The notes: generated by a model not told the origin, from the letters alone. A stretch of 64,000 bases of DNA from Microbacterium sp. CH12i (GCF_000685355.1 NZ_JHET01000001.1:186001-250000); one strand, 5' to 3'; positions 1 to 10,874 are shown, counted from the stretch's first letter. Numbers and translations are program-made.

Positions 1-1
1 T

Positions 2-2377
2 CTTGGCGTGTTCGCCGATCCGTGGTCGTGGGCATTCGTGGTGGGGCTGGGTGGCATCGCCGCAGGCCTGGCGCTGTTTGGCAGGCTTGCCAATCGGCGC
101 GCTGTCCTCGGTGCCATGGTGCTCGGCACGGACGTCGCAGCCATTCTCATAGCGAGCACCGCCGTGGTGACACTGGCGTGCCTACCCGTTCTGCCGCTGC
201 CCGCGCGGCTCGCCATCGTTCTCGGCTCTGCAGCCGCCGTGGCCGCAGCGATGCGGTGGCTGCCGAGTGTTCGGGATGCCCGATCGGGCATCCGCACAGC
301 ACTCCAACTCGGTATCCACTTCGCGATCGGCGTCGGCATCATCGTGTCGTGGCGCGACGCACAGGTTGCACCCCTCGTCGGCATTGCGGTGGTTGCCGCG
401 CTCGCGCTCGCCGGAGGGACGGTGTCTGCCAGCATCCGTTTTCTGCACGTCGGCGCAGGATTCGCCTACGCCCTGATCTGCATTGCGCAGGCTCTTGCAC
501 TAACCGAGCTCGGCAGTATCGCGGTGCTGTGTCTCACAACGACAGTCGGACTCCTCGGCGCGATCGCGGTCACCTTCCTCCGCCGGGTGGGCGCACGCTC
601 GTGGTATGCCGTACTCACCGTGACCACGGTGCCATTCGCCGCCGGAATCGTGCAGGTGATCTTCGAGCGCAGCGGCTGGACGGCGCTGTCCACCGCCCTG
701 ATGTTCGCCCTCGCGCTCTCGTTGCTTCTCACGCGGCGTCCCGGGCTCAACATCATTCTGCGCACGCTTGCTGCGGGAATGCTTGTTCCGACCATCGCGG
801 TCGTGGTGGTGTGCCTCGGCGCGCAGCTGCTGGCCGTCAGCGGATCGCCGGTGACGCTGCCGATCATCGCCGCGATTGTCGCGCTCGTGCTGCCGTCGAC
901 GACTCTCATCCGTGATGCGCTGCGTCAAAACGGCCTGCGAGCGGATGCCGCAACCGCCGCTCGCCTGGCAATTGAAGCGTCGGCACTTCTCACCGGAGCC
1001 ATTGCTACCGGCCTTGCTCTCGCCCGTGATGCGGCGGGTCTCGGCACGACATTCCTCGTGCTGGTGCTTCTGGGCGTCGGCGCCGCCGCGAGTGCATTGT
1101 TCGCTCATCGTCGCTACGGCTGGTGGGTTGCCGGTGCCGCTATCACCGGTGCGCTCTGGTGCATCTGGGCCATGAACAGCGTTGATCTTCTTGAGGCGTA
1201 TTTGCTGCCGCCTGCGCTGGCAGCAACGGTGGTCGCTGCCATCCTCACCGCTCGCGGGTATCGGGCGCGGGGGCTATTCGCCACAGGACTCGCAATTGCT
1301 GTGCTGCCCAGTCTTGGTTTATTGAGCCTTGGGCGAACCGATGCCAGCACCGCAGCCGACGTGCCGTGGCGTGCGCTCGCTCTTCTCGCCGCGGGCGCCG
1401 CGCTGCTTGCGCTCGGTGCCTGGCTCGGCCGGTTCCCACGCATGCAGATTCTCGTGTTGCCGACGTTCGTCGCTGCCGGACTCGCGGCCGTAGTCGGCCC
1501 AGTGCAGGGCGTACGGATCGGCGTGGGCGCCGATCTCGCTTTCGCACCCGGTGGCCTTCACGGAGCGGGACTGTTCTTCGCGTGCTTCGGTCTGGCCGCG
1601 TCGGCTGCCATCGTGATGGCGCTCGCCGCCCGCGGCATCCGCTCCACGGCATCCGATAGGGCGCGCCGATCTCGCTGGCTGTACGCGCCGGCCGTCTTCG
1701 CGCTTGCGGCCGGCACCTGGAGCGCGATCGAGCGCGACTGGGGATCGATCTGGCTGATGTGGACGCTGATGGTCGGCATTCTGGTGTTGCTCGTTGTCGC
1801 GGCGATCCGCGCGCAGCGCACCACGCTGCCGCCGGTGTGGTTCCTGTTTGCAATCGCGTTCGTGACGGCGGTGGTTGCCTGGTCCCCGCGTGACCTCCGA
1901 GTCGAATGGTTCTCGCTTCCGTTGGGTGGATTCCTCCTTGTGGCCGGCATCGCGGGGATGCGTCAGGCGAAGGTGGGGGAGTCAGATACCCGCTCTCTCA
2001 GCAACTGGCCTATGAATCACCGGAGCTCGTGGGCGTGGCTCGCCCCCGGTCTCGTCACGATGATGAGCGCGTCGATTGTCTCCACGTTCACTGACCCGCT
2101 CACGTGGCGCGCGATCCTCGTCATGGTGCTCGCGCTCGCCGCGATCATGGTCGGCGCTGGCCGCAAGCTGGCCGCGCCCTTCCTGCTCGGGATGCTGGTG
2201 CTGCCGATCGAGAACGTGTTCGTGTTCGCTGTGCAGATCGGCCGCGGTGTCGAATCAATGCCATGGTGGATCACCCTCGCCGTGATCGGCGCGGTGCTCC
2301 TCATCATCGCCGTCACTTACGAGCGACGCACGGGGCAGGCTGATACCGTGGCCGCGCGGGTGCGAGATCTGCGCTGA
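2..2377 (+). CDS. Large multi-pass membrane protein, 5' end outside window
   Basis: At least 789 residues, made almost wholly of hydrophobic segments separated by short Arg/Asp loops; roughly twenty membrane helices can be read. A GTG at 8 is a possible start, but the frame stays open to the edge of the window, so the true start probably lies upstream. The Ala/Leu/Val-rich helices with scattered Arg-Arg loops resemble the uncharacterised actinobacterial proteins named after the SCO7613 C-terminal region. No catalytic or transport motif is visible. It is followed by a 204-bp gap that carries the rpsL promoter, so it is unlikely to be co-transcribed with the ribosomal genes. Function unknown. 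Confidence 0.75.
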   Translation, partial: LGVFADPWSWAFVVGLGGIAAGLALFGRLANRRAVLGAMVLGTDVAAILIASTAVVTLACLPVLPLPARLAIVLGSAAAVAAAMRWLPSVRDARSGIRTALQLGIHFAIGVGIIVSWRDAQVAPLVGIAVVAALALAGGTVSASIRFLHVGAGFAYALICIAQALALTELGSIAVLCLTTTVGLLGAIAVTFLRRVGARSWYAVLTVTTVPFAAGIVQVIFERSGWTALSTALMFALALSLLLTRRPGLNIILRTLAAGMLVPTIAVVVVCLGAQLLAVSGSPVTLPIIAAIVALVLPSTTLIRDALRQNGLRADAATAARLAIEASALLTGAIATGLALARDAAGLGTTFLVLVLLGVGAAASALFAHRRYGWWVAGAAITGALWCIWAMNSVDLLEAYLLPPALAATVVAAILTARGYRARGLFATGLAIAVLPSLGLLSLGRTDASTAADVPWRALALLAAGAALLALGAWLGRFPRMQILVLPTFVAAGLAAVVGPVQGVRIGVGADLAFAPGGLHGAGLFFACFGLAASAAIVMALAARGIRSTASDRARRSRWLYAPAVFALAAGTWSAIERDWGSIWLMWTLMVGILVLLVVAAIRAQRTTLPPVWFLFAIAFVTAVVAWSPRDLRVEWFSLPLGGFLLVAGIAGMRQAKVGESDTRSLSNWPMNHRSSWAWLAPGLVTMMSASIVSTFTDPLTWRAILVMVLALAAIMVGAGRKLAAPFLLGMLVLPIENVFVFAVQIGRGVESMPWWITLAVIGAVLLIIAVTYERRTGQADTVAARVRDLR

Positions 2378-2389
2378 GCCCTGCGCCAT

Positions 2390-2417
2390 TTGACCGACAG
2401 GTACGCAGCATTACACT
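2390..2417 (+). promoter_or_regulatory. Probable promoter of the str operon (rpsL)
   Basis: TTGACC (2390-2395) and TACACT (2412-2417) are separated by 16 bases and lie about 165 bases upstream of rpsL, leaving a leader of roughly 155 nt. Both hexamers are close to the housekeeping sigma consensus. No gene lies between this site and rpsL. Confidence 0.6.
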
Positions 2418-2581
2418 TGATCAGGTGTGTGCACGTCTTGACGTGTGCGCTGGGCGCCGGTCCATATCGGTTTGCCCCCACGGCATACCCATCACACCAA
2501 AAGCTCGGCGATTCCGTCGTGCCGGTGGGTTTGATGTGAAACCCATCACGCTGTCACCGTGCAGCACTATGAGGAGAGAAC

Positions 2582-2950
2582 GTGCCAACCATTCAGCAGT
2601 TGGTTCGCAAGGGTCGCTCGCCCAAGGTCACTAAGACCAAGGCGCCGGCGCTCAAGTCGAACCCGCAGCAGGCCGGGGTATGCACCCGCGTCTACACCAC
2701 TACGCCGAAGAAGCCGAACTCGGCGATGCGCAAGGTCGCTCGTGTGAAGCTCCGCAACGGCGCCGAGGTCACCGCCTACATTCCGGGTGAGGGCCACAAC
2801 CTGCAGGAGCACTCTTTGGTGCTCGTCCGCGGCGGTCGTGTCAAAGACCTCCCCGGTGTGCGTTACAAGATCGTCCGTGGCGCCCTGGACACCCAGGCAG
2901 TCAAGAACCGTAAGCAGGCTCGTTCCCGCTACGGCGCAAAGAAGGGTTGA
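2582..2950 (+). CDS. rpsL: 30S ribosomal protein S12
   Basis: Decoding-centre protein of the small subunit, 122 residues, the usual length of the actinobacterial form. The GTG start is fixed by the purine-rich site GAGGAGAGAA directly upstream (2571-2580). The streptomycin-determining positions are wild type: TPKKPNS carries Lys43 and the GGRVKDLPG loop carries Lys88, so a drug-sensitive form is predicted. It is the first gene of the str group, with rpsG 5 bases downstream, so the two are co-transcribed. Confidence 0.98.
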   Translation: MPTIQQLVRKGRSPKVTKTKAPALKSNPQQAGVCTRVYTTTPKKPNSAMRKVARVKLRNGAEVTAYIPGEGHNLQEHSLVLVRGGRVKDLPGVRYKIVRGALDTQAVKNRKQARSRYGAKKG

Positions 2951-2955
2951 GTTAG

Positions 2956-3426
2956 ATGCCTCGTAAGGGTCCCGCCCCGAAGCGCCCCGTAGTCAACGAC
3001 CCGGTATACGGTGCTCCGATTGTCACCTCGCTGGTGAACAAGATTCTGGTTGACGGCAAGAAGTCGCTGGCTGAGTCGATCGTCTATGGTGCCCTCCGCG
3101 GCGTCGAGGCGAAGAACAGCCAGGATGCTGTCGCCACTCTCAAGAAGGCGCTCGACAACGTGCGCCCCACCCTTGAGGTTCGTAGCCGCCGCGTTGGTGG
3201 CTCGACCTACCAGGTGCCGGTTGAAGTCAAGCCGCACCGCGCGAACACGCTGGCACTGCGCTGGCTTGTCAGCTACGCCAAGGGTCGTCGTGAAAAGACG
3301 ATGACCGAGCGTCTCCAGAACGAGATTCTGGACGCCTCGAACGGCCTGGGTGCCGCGGTCAAGCGCCGTGAAGACACTCACAAGATGGCCGAGTCGAACC
3401 GCGCGTTCGCTCACTACCGCTGGTAA
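2956..3426 (+). CDS. rpsG: 30S ribosomal protein S7
   Basis: 156-residue S7, the protein that nucleates assembly of the 16S 3' domain and contacts E-site tRNA. It starts with [11 protein letters not shown] and ends in HYRW, both typical of the short S7 of Gram-positive bacteria. It lies 5 bases after rpsL. A strong 13-bp stem-loop (3433-3469) separates it from fusA, suggesting that transcript level or processing changes at this point. Confidence 0.98.
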   Translation: MPRKGPAPKRPVVNDPVYGAPIVTSLVNKILVDGKKSLAESIVYGALRGVEAKNSQDAVATLKKALDNVRPTLEVRSRRVGGSTYQVPVEVKPHRANTLALRWLVSYAKGRREKTMTERLQNEILDASNGLGAAVKRREDTHKMAESNRAFAHYRW

Positions 3427-3432
3427 CAGCTC

Positions 3433-3469
3433 TGCACGCTCAGGAGTGCTTGTCGTTCCTGAGCGTGCA
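3433..3469 (+). terminator. Stem-loop between rpsG and fusA
   Basis: TGCACGCTCAGGA (3433-3445) and TCCTGAGCGTGCA (3457-3469) pair perfectly over 13 bp around an 11-nt loop. There is no U tract after it, so it may be a partial terminator, an RNase processing site or a 3'-end stabiliser inside the str operon. Confidence 0.5.
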
Positions 3470-3516
3470 CCTCTCACCTCGTTGCTCCGCGACATCACGA
3501 AGATAAGGACACTCCC

Positions 3517-5629
3517 GTGGCACAAGACGTGCTCACCGACCTGAGCAAGGTCCGCAACATCGGCATCATGGCGCACATCGATGCTGGCAAGACCACCACC
3601 ACCGAGCGCATCCTGTTCTACACGGGCGTCAACCGCAAGCTGGGCGAGACGCACGATGGTGCCTCGACCACCGACTGGATGGAGCAGGAGAAAGAGCGCG
3701 GCATCACGATCACGTCTGCCGCCGTGACCTGCTTCTGGGATAACAACCAGATCAACATCATCGACACCCCCGGTCACGTGGACTTCACCGTCGAGGTAGA
3801 GCGCTCGCTGCGCGTCCTCGATGCGCCGTCGCCGTCTTCGACGGTAAGGAGGGCGTCGAGCCCCAGTCCGAGACCGTGTGGCGTCAGGCTGACAAGTACA
3901 ACGTTCCGCGTATCTGCTTCGTCAACAAGATGGACAAGCTCGGCGCTGACTTCTACTACACAGTCGATACCATCGTCAACCGCCTCGGCGCACGACCGCT
4001 CGTTATTCAGCTGCCTATCGGCGCTGAGAGTGAGTTCGTCGGCGTCATCGACCTCGTCGAGATGCGTGCACTCGTCTGGGAGGGTGACTCCAAGGGTGAC
4101 GTGACCATGGGTGCCTCGTACGAGGTCCAGGAGATCCCGGCCGACCTCAAGGAGAAGGCTGACGAGTACCGCCAGCGTCTGCTCGAGACTGTCGCTGAGA
4201 CTGACGACGCGCTGCTCGAGAAGTTCTTCGGCGGCGAAGAGCTCACTGTCGCCGAGATCAAGGGTGCGATCCGCAAGATGGTCGTCGCGTCCGAGATCTA
4301 CCCGGTGCTCTGCGGCTCCGCGTTCAGAACCGCGGCGTGCAGCCGATGCTTGACGCCGTTGTCGACTATCTGCCGAACCCCCTCGACGTCGGTGCCATTC
4401 AGGCGCATGACCCGAAGGACTACGACACGATCATCGAGCGTCACCCCGACGCCAACGACCCGTTCTCGGCTCTCGCATTCAAGGTTGCTGTGCACCCGTT
4501 CTTCGGTCGCCTCACCTACATTCGGGTGTACTCCGGTCACCTCGACTCTGGCTCTGCGGTCACCAACTCGACCAAGGGCAAGAAGGAGCGCATCGGGAAG
4601 ATCTTCCAGATGCACGCCAACAAGGAGAACCCGGTCAACGCTGTTACGGCTGGCAACATTTACGCAGTTATCGGCTTGAAGGACACCACCACCGGTGACA
4701 CCCTCGCCGACATCGCGAAGCCTGTTGTTCTCGAGTCGATGACGTTCCCCGACCCGGTTATCGAGGTCGCCATCGAGCCGAAGACCAAGGCCGACCAGGA
4801 GAAGCTGGGTGTCGCCATCCAGAAGCTTGCTGAGGAAGACCCGACGTTCCGCACTGAGCTCAACCCCGAGACTGGTCAGACGACCATCAAGGGCATGGGC
4901 GAATTGCACCTGGACATCCTCGTTGATCGCATGAAGCGCGAGTTCAACGTCGAGGCCAACGTCGGAAAGCCCCAGGTCGCGTACCGCGAGACGATCAAGA
5001 AGACCGTCGAGAAGCACGACTACACGCACAAGAAGCAGACCGGTGGTTCTGGTCAGTTCGCGAAGATCCAGTTCAACATCGAGCCTCTTGCGCTGGATGC
5101 TGACAAGACCTACGAGTTCGTGAACTCGGTCACCGGTGGTCGCATCCCGCGTGAGTACATCGGATCGATCGATGCTGGTTTCCAGGATGCGATGAACGTC
5201 GGCGTGCTTGCCGGATTCCCGATCGTGGGCGTCAAGGCGACCCTCGTCGATGGTGCTGCGCACGATGTCGACTCTTCGGAGATGGCGTTCAAGATCGCCG
5301 GCTCCATGGGCTTCAAGGAAGCTCTCCGCCGGGCGAACCCCGTGCTTCTCGAGCCGCTTATGGCTGTTGAAGTTCGTACTCCTGAGGAGTACATGGGCGA
5401 TGTCATCGGTGACCTGAACTCGCGTCGTGGTCAGATCCAGTCGATGGAAGACGCCGCAGGCGTCAAGGTCGTTCGTGCACACGTCCCGCTGTCCGAGATG
5501 TTCGGTTACATCGGTGACTTGCGCTCGAAGACCTCGGGTCGCGCGGTGTACTCGATGGAGTTCGACAGCTACGCGGAAGTTCCTCGCGCAGTTGCCGACG
5601 AGATCGTGCAAAAAGCCAAGGGCGAATAA
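3517..5629 (+). CDS. fusA: Elongation factor G (two apparent 1-nt deletions)
   Basis: Ribosomal translocase GTPase, about 704 residues once repaired. The P loop [12 protein letters not shown] is at residues 19-30, followed by DTPGHVDF and NKMDKLG, and domains II to V continue to the end. The frame is broken twice. Near 3823 the codon after Asp of VLD has lost one G, and near 4326 the Lys codon in GSAFKNRG has lost one A. Residue order resumes exactly after each break. Since fusA is essential and both losses fall in short homopolymers, sequencing error is the best explanation. The gene uses a GTG start and is followed by tuf. Confidence 0.95.
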
Positions 5630-5637
5630 GCCCTTCG

Positions 5638-5665
5638 TCCGGGGAGGTCGAGAGGCCTCCCCGGA
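5638..5665 (+). terminator. Stem-loop between fusA and tuf
   Basis: TCCGGGGAGGTC (5638-5649) pairs with GGCCTCCCCGGA (5654-5665) over 12 positions including one G-U pair, closed by a GAGA (GNRA-type) tetraloop. No U tract follows. It lies 8 bases after the fusA stop and may attenuate or process the fusA-tuf transcript. Confidence 0.5.
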
Positions 5666-5778
5666 GAACACACAACTTCACAAAGCTCTCTCTACTAAAC
5701 TGAGAATCAAACCCCGTAGCGAACCGGTCACAATCCAGTGCCCGGCAATCTCTACACGAACGTCCTGAGGAGGACCCA

Positions 5779-6969
<1,191 letters not shown>

Positions 6970-6985
6970 GCATCTGCTTCCTCGC

Positions 6986-7017
6986 AAAGGGGTCGGGCCT
7001 TCGGGCCCGGCCCCTTT
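6986..7017 (+). terminator. Terminator after tuf
   Basis: AAAGGGGTCGGGCC and GGCCCGGCCCCTTT form a 14-position stem around a TTCG tetraloop, with one G-U pair, ending in CCCCTTT and followed by GTCGTTGT. It marks the end of the str transcription unit. Confidence 0.8.
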
Positions 7018-7115
7018 GTCGTTGTCTCGGCTCTTCCGCTGGGACGCATTGCCATGCAGAATAAGACTGGCCGGCGGCACCTGCCAGCATGATGACCTTC
7101 TGAAGGGGGACCCGC

Positions 7116-7328
7116 ATGGGTATCGACGACATTGTCAACCAGGGCAAAAACGCTTTCGAGCAGAACAAAGACAAGATCGAAGAGATTGTGAAGAGTGAGC
7201 AGGCAGAGGATGTCAGCGACAAGGTGCTTGATGGCATCGCTGATTTTGCCAAGAAGGTCGCCCCGGGAGCTGCCGCGCAGATCGACGACGTGCGCAACGC
7301 CGCCGACAAGGCTGTTGGCAACGAATAG
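7116..7328 (+). CDS. Small antitoxin-like protein (MT0933 / Rv0909 type)
   Basis: A 70-residue, highly charged, helical protein that starts MGIDDIVNQGKNAFEQN and repeats Asp-Lys-Ile/Val motifs, ending in AADKAVGNE. This layout matches the MT0933-type antitoxin family of actinobacteria (Rv0909 relatives). No toxin gene lies next to it: tuf is upstream and a gene-free region downstream. GGGGGA just upstream of the ATG serves as ribosome-binding site. The gene is enclosed by terminators on both sides (6986-7017 and 7340-7375), so it is probably an independent monocistronic unit. Antitoxin activity is inferred only from family resemblance. Confidence 0.7.
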   Translation: MGIDDIVNQGKNAFEQNKDKIEEIVKSEQAEDVSDKVLDGIADFAKKVAPGAAAQIDDVRNAADKAVGNE

Positions 7329-7339
7329 ATAGTTCTTCG

Positions 7340-7375
7340 AAAGAGGCGACGCACTTCGGGTGCATCGCCTCTTTT
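7340..7375 (+). terminator. Terminator after the antitoxin-like gene
   Basis: AAGAGGCGACGCA and TGCATCGCCTCTT pair with a single mismatch around a short CTTCGGG loop, followed by TTC. The reverse complement also ends in CTCTTTC, so it could stop transcripts arriving from either side. Confidence 0.7.
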
Positions 7376-7409
7376 CATGTTTCAGCCGCGGGTGCTCGAT
7401 TCTCGGCCG

Positions 7410-7709
7410 TCATGGTTTACCATGAGTTAGCCGCCTGGGGATCTCGCGGCCGGGTTCGTCGAAGGGGTTCGACGAACTGCACTGCACGGCTGGGGCCGTG
7501 CCGGACACTGGGGAACGATTTGGGGATCATCGTGCGTCGCGCGCACTCTGTGCGCCCGCGCCTCACCCCGCCGCAACGGCGGGCGTTTCACTGTGCCTTA
7601 GACGAGGACCCGAGCGTCCCTTCACGCTCGGGTTCTTGTGTTCGGTGTGCCCCCTCGCACTGAACACTTCCCCAAGATGGGACGAGGCATGGGGATGCCT
7701 CGTCCCATC
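7410..7709. ncRNA. Candidate structured RNA: array of stem-loops with G-rich (or C-rich) loops
   Basis: At least nine perfect stem-loops occur in 300 bp. Those with G runs in the loop are 7430-7450 (5-bp stem, loop CTGGGGATCTC), 7454-7477 (10 bp, GGGG), 7484-7501 (7 bp, TGGG), 7515-7533 (5 bp, TTGGGGATC) and 7676-7709 (15 bp, GGGG). Others are 7410-7425, 7541-7555, 7567-7583 and 7608-7633. The 7608-7633 stem (10 bp) is followed by TCTTGTGTT and could end a + strand transcript. Read on the minus strand the loops show CCC or CCCC, and the hairpin at 7340-7375 could serve as terminator. The strand is unresolved and no promoter is convincing. It matches no RNA family I recognise. Confidence 0.45.
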
Positions 7710-7766
7710 GCCCACCCGTGGAACGAGGTCGGAAGCCGTCTCGCACGGACCGCGACACGCCCGGGT

Positions 7767-7796
7767 TTGCGTAAGTCAAATCAGGCATGGCAGAAT
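7767..7796 (+). promoter_or_regulatory. Possible promoter of the S10 operon
   Basis: TTGCGT (7767-7772) and CAGAAT (7791-7796) are separated by 18 bases, which would give a leader of about 235 nt before rpsJ. The -10 is imperfect. The site lies downstream of the stem-loop array, so that array would not be part of a leader made from it. Confidence 0.4.
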
Positions 7797-8038
7797 AGAT
7801 AAGTTCCACATTCCGGCGGTGCGTTCTATGCGCCCATCGGATCACTACCAGGGCAGTGCATAGGCGGCGCTAACGCGCAGAGTTCTAGGCCGCGGGTAGC
7901 AGGACAAGCCCCGATATCTCGTTGCGACGTTTCGTCGTGCGTGAGTGGGCTGATAGAAGAACAGTGGTGCAGTGCGTCCAATGCCCCTGGGTCACCTGAT
8001 CCAGGACGGTACGACGCTTATAGAGAGATGAGCAGACA

Positions 8039-8347
8039 ATGGCGGGACAGAAGATCCGCATTCGCCTGAAGTCGTATGACCATGAGGTCATCGACTCGTC
8101 GGCACGTAAAATTGTCGACACCGTGACCCGTGCAGGCGCGACTGTCGTCGGCCCTGTACCGCTTCCGACCGAAAAGAACGTCGTGTGCGTCATTCGGTCG
8201 CCGCACAAGTACAAGGACAGCCGTGAGCACTTCGAGATGCGCACGCACAAGCGTCTGATCGACATCGTCGACCCGACGCCCAAGGCCGTCGATTCGCTGA
8301 TGCGCCTCGACCTCCCGGCTGACGTCAACATCGAGATCAAGCTGTAA
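8039..8347 (+). CDS. rpsJ: 30S ribosomal protein S10
   Basis: 102-residue S10 (NusE), a ribosomal component and also a transcription antitermination partner of NusB. It begins [16 protein letters not shown] and contains the conserved KRLIDI stretch. It is the first gene of an S10 group running rpsJ-rplC-rplD-rplW-rplB-rpsS-rplV-rpsC-rplP-rpmC-rpsQ. GAGAGA about 10 bases before the ATG serves as ribosome-binding site, and rplC follows after 8 bases. Confidence 0.98.
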   Translation: MAGQKIRIRLKSYDHEVIDSSARKIVDTVTRAGATVVGPVPLPTEKNVVCVIRSPHKYKDSREHFEMRTHKRLIDIVDPTPKAVDSLMRLDLPADVNIEIKL

Positions 8348-8355
8348 GGATCGAC

Positions 8356-9015
8356 ATGGCTGACATCAACGCAAAAATTTCCAAGGGAATGCTGGGCACC
8401 AAGCTCGGCATGACCCAGGTGTGGGACGCGGATGGCAAGTTCGTCCCCGTCACCGTCATCGAGCTGGCACCGAACGTGGTCACTCAGATCCGCACGCCCG
8501 AGAAGGACGGCTACAACGCTGTTCAGATCGCGGCTGGCCAGATCGACCCGCGCAAGGTCAACAAGCCCCTCACCGCTCACTTCGAGGCTGCCGGTGTTAC
8601 GCCGCGCCGCCACGTGACCGAGATTCGCACTGCGGATGCTGCTGACTACTCGCTTGGTCAGGAGCTCACGGTCGACGGTCTGTTCGAAGCGGGCCAGCTG
8701 GTCGACGTCGTCGGCACCAGCAAGGGCAAGGGCACCGCGGGTGTCATGAAGCGCCACAACTTCAAGGGCGTTTCTGCATCGCACGGTTCTCACCGCAACC
8801 ACCGCAAGCCCGGCTCCATCGGCGCATCGTCGACTCCGAGCCGCGTCTTCAAGGGCATGCGCATGGCCGGCCGTATGGGTGGCGAGCGCGTGACCGTCCT
8901 CAACCTGACGGTGCACGGCATCGACACCGAGAAGGGTCTGCTGCTCGTCAAGGGCGCCGTCCCCGGTGCTCGTGGCCGTCTCGTCTACGTCCGCAACGCT
9001 GTGAAGGGGGCCTAG
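8356..9015 (+). CDS. rplC: 50S ribosomal protein L3
   Basis: 219-residue L3, an early assembly protein near the peptidyl transferase centre. The start [21 protein letters not shown] includes a short actinobacterial N-terminal extension. The central loop that reaches the active site is present ([13 protein letters not shown] and the following [15 protein letters not shown]). It is flanked closely by rpsJ and rplD (3-base gap to rplD), as expected for one transcript. Confidence 0.98.
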   Translation: MADINAKISKGMLGTKLGMTQVWDADGKFVPVTVIELAPNVVTQIRTPEKDGYNAVQIAAGQIDPRKVNKPLTAHFEAAGVTPRRHVTEIRTADAADYSLGQELTVDGLFEAGQLVDVVGTSKGKGTAGVMKRHNFKGVSASHGSHRNHRKPGSIGASSTPSRVFKGMRMAGRMGGERVTVLNLTVHGIDTEKGLLLVKGAVPGARGRLVYVRNAVKGA

Positions 9016-9018
9016 TCC

Positions 9019-9681
9019 ATGGCTGACTCGACTCTCGCGCTTGACGTACTCAAGGCCGACGGCAAGAAGGCTGGCTCTATCGAGCTGCCCGCCGCGCTCT
9101 TCGACGCCAAGACGAACATTCCGCTCATCCACCAGGTCGTCGTCGCGCAGCTCGCGGCGGCTCGCCAGGGAACGCACTCGACCAAGCGTCGTGGCGAGGT
9201 TTCTGGTGCTGGCCGCAAGCCCTTCAAGCAGAAGGGCACGGGTAACGCCCGTCAGGGCTCGATCCGCGCGCCGCACATGACCGGCGGTGGCATCGTCCAC
9301 GGCCCGAAGCCCCGTGACTACTCGCAGCGCACCCCGAAGAAGATGATTGCCGCCGCCCTCCTGGGTGCGCTCAGCGATCGCTTCCGCGGTGACCGCGTGT
9401 TTGCTATCGAGTCGTTCGGAATCGACGGCGCACCTTCGACGAAGACAGCAGCGAAGTTCCTCGCGACTGTCGCCACGTCGAAGCACGTCCTCGTCGTGAC
9501 CGACCGTAACGACGAACTGACCGTGAAGAGCATTCGGAACCTTTCGAACCTCCACGTGCTCAGCTTCGACCAGCTCAACGCCTACGACGTGCTCGTTTCT
9601 GACGACATCGTCTTCACCAAGGCTGCACTCGAGGGCTTCATTGCCTCGAAGACCGCCAAAACCGAGGAGGTCTCGGCATGA
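9019..9681 (+). CDS. rplD: 50S ribosomal protein L4
   Basis: 220-residue L4, lining the nascent-peptide exit tunnel. The extended loop that reaches the tunnel is visible as [19 protein letters not shown], near residues 62-80, with no macrolide-resistance change apparent. The C-terminal half is the globular Rossmann-like part. The stop overlaps the rplW start (ATGA at 9678-9681), so the two are translationally coupled. In many bacteria L4 regulates its own operon, but no recognised S10 leader is seen here. Confidence 0.97.
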   Translation: MADSTLALDVLKADGKKAGSIELPAALFDAKTNIPLIHQVVVAQLAAARQGTHSTKRRGEVSGAGRKPFKQKGTGNARQGSIRAPHMTGGGIVHGPKPRDYSQRTPKKMIAAALLGALSDRFRGDRVFAIESFGIDGAPSTKTAAKFLATVATSKHVLVVTDRNDELTVKSIRNLSNLHVLSFDQLNAYDVLVSDDIVFTKAALEGFIASKTAKTEEVSA

Positions 9682-10001
9682 CCGAGCAGTCAAGCGCCCT
9701 CCAGTCGGCGTTCAACAAGGACCCCCGCGACATCATCCTGAAGCCGGTCGTCTCTGAGAAGAGCTACTCGCTGATCGACGAAGGAAAGTACACCTTCCTC
9801 GTTGACCCGCGTGCTACGAAGACCGAGATCAAGCTCGCTATCGAGAAGGTCTTCGGCGTCAAGGTTGCTGGGGTCAACACCATCAACCGCGTCGGCAAGA
9901 CCCGTCGCACCCGCTTCGGCACGGGAAAGCGCAAGGACACCAAGCGCGCCATCGTGACTCTGAAGTCGGGCACCATCGACATCTTCACGGCAATCGGCTG
10001 A
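9678..10001 (+). CDS. rplW: 50S ribosomal protein L23
   Basis: 107-residue L23, the tunnel-exit docking site for trigger factor and SRP. The core KPVVSEKSY...YTFLVDP is preceded by about 16 extra residues, which is common in actinobacteria. The Glu of VSEKS used for trigger-factor contact is present. It overlaps rplD by four bases and is followed by rplB after 21 bases. Confidence 0.97.
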   Translation: MTEQSSALQSAFNKDPRDIILKPVVSEKSYSLIDEGKYTFLVDPRATKTEIKLAIEKVFGVKVAGVNTINRVGKTRRTRFGTGKRKDTKRAIVTLKSGTIDIFTAIG

Positions 10002-10022
10002 CCCGGGAGATAAAGGACAATC

Positions 10023-10862
10023 ATGGCTATTCGCAAGTACAAGCCCACGACCCCGGGTCGCCGAGGCTCGTCGGTGGCTGACTTCGCCGAGATCACTCGA
10101 TCGACGCCGGAGAAGTCGCTGCTGCGCCCGCTTTCCAAGACCGGTGGTCGCAACAACCAGGGTCGCATCACGACCCGTCACATCGGTGGTGGCCACAAGC
10201 GCCAGTACCGTGTCATCGACTTCCGTCGCAATGACAAGGACGGCGTCAACGCCAAGGTCGCTCACATCGAGTACGACCCCAACCGCACCGCACGCATCGC
10301 ACTGCTGCACTACTTCGACGGCGAAAAGCGTTACATCATCGCCCCGAACAAGCTGAACCAGGGCGACATCGTCGAGTCGGGTGCCGGCGCTGACATCAAG
10401 CCCGGCAACAACCTGCCCCTCAAGAACATCCCGACTGGAACGGTGATCCACGCGATCGAACTCCGTCCCGGTGGCGGTGCGAAGATGGCTCGTTCTGCTG
10501 GTGCATCCGTTCGTCTGGTCGCCAAGGAGGGCATCTACGCGCAGCTTCGTCTGCCGTCGGGTGAAATCCGCAACGTCGACGCACGCTGCCGCGCCACGAT
10601 CGGCGAGGTCGGCAACGCCGAGCAGTCGAACATCAACTGGGGCAAGGCTGGCCGCAACCGCTGGAAGGGCATCCGCCCGACCGTCCGTGGTGTCGCCATG
10701 AACCCGGTTGACCACCCGCACGGTGGTGGTGAGGGTAAGACCTCTGGTGGTCGTCACCCTGTTTCCCCCTGGGGCCAGGCAGAGGGTCGTACCCGTCACG
10801 CCAACAAGGAAAGCGACAAGTACATCGTTCGTCGTCGCACCGCGTCTAAGAAGCGTAAGTAG
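10023..10862 (+). CDS. rplB: 50S ribosomal protein L2
   Basis: 279-residue L2, needed for subunit joining and for peptidyl transferase assembly. It starts [15 protein letters not shown]. The conserved C-terminal stretch [14 protein letters not shown], which contains the histidine implicated in peptide-bond formation, is intact. The tail ends in [10 protein letters not shown]. It lies centrally in the S10 group, with rpsS 12 bases downstream. Confidence 0.98.
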   Translation: MAIRKYKPTTPGRRGSSVADFAEITRSTPEKSLLRPLSKTGGRNNQGRITTRHIGGGHKRQYRVIDFRRNDKDGVNAKVAHIEYDPNRTARIALLHYFDGEKRYIIAPNKLNQGDIVESGAGADIKPGNNLPLKNIPTGTVIHAIELRPGGGAKMARSAGASVRLVAKEGIYAQLRLPSGEIRNVDARCRATIGEVGNAEQSNINWGKAGRNRWKGIRPTVRGVAMNPVDHPHGGGEGKTSGGRHPVSPWGQAEGRTRHANKESDKYIVRRRTASKKRK

Positions 10863-10874
10863 GAGTAGAAGAAG

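Larger units (their letters stand above)
7376..8038. other. Gene-free 0.66-kb region before the S10 operon
   Basis: No convincing coding sequence is present. Open frames here (for example 7498-7863 on + and 7588-7845 on -) run straight through perfect inverted repeats and lack ribosome-binding sites. The region contains the stem-loop array at 7410-7709, a probable rpsJ promoter at 7767-7796 and about 240 bp of leader with no obvious further structure. Confidence 0.6.

Noticed and set aside
3517..5629. Programmed frameshifting in fusA or other genes
   Set aside because: Thirteen unrelated genes show the same kind of single-base loss, with no slippery sequence or downstream structure in common; error is simpler.
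7454..7709. Known 6C RNA of actinobacteria on the minus strand
   Set aside because: 6C RNA needs runs of about six C in two loops; here loops have three or four C, and there are more than two hairpins.
7498..7863. 121-residue open frame before rpsJ
   Set aside because: It runs through several perfect inverted repeats, has no good ribosome-binding site and reads as low-information sequence.
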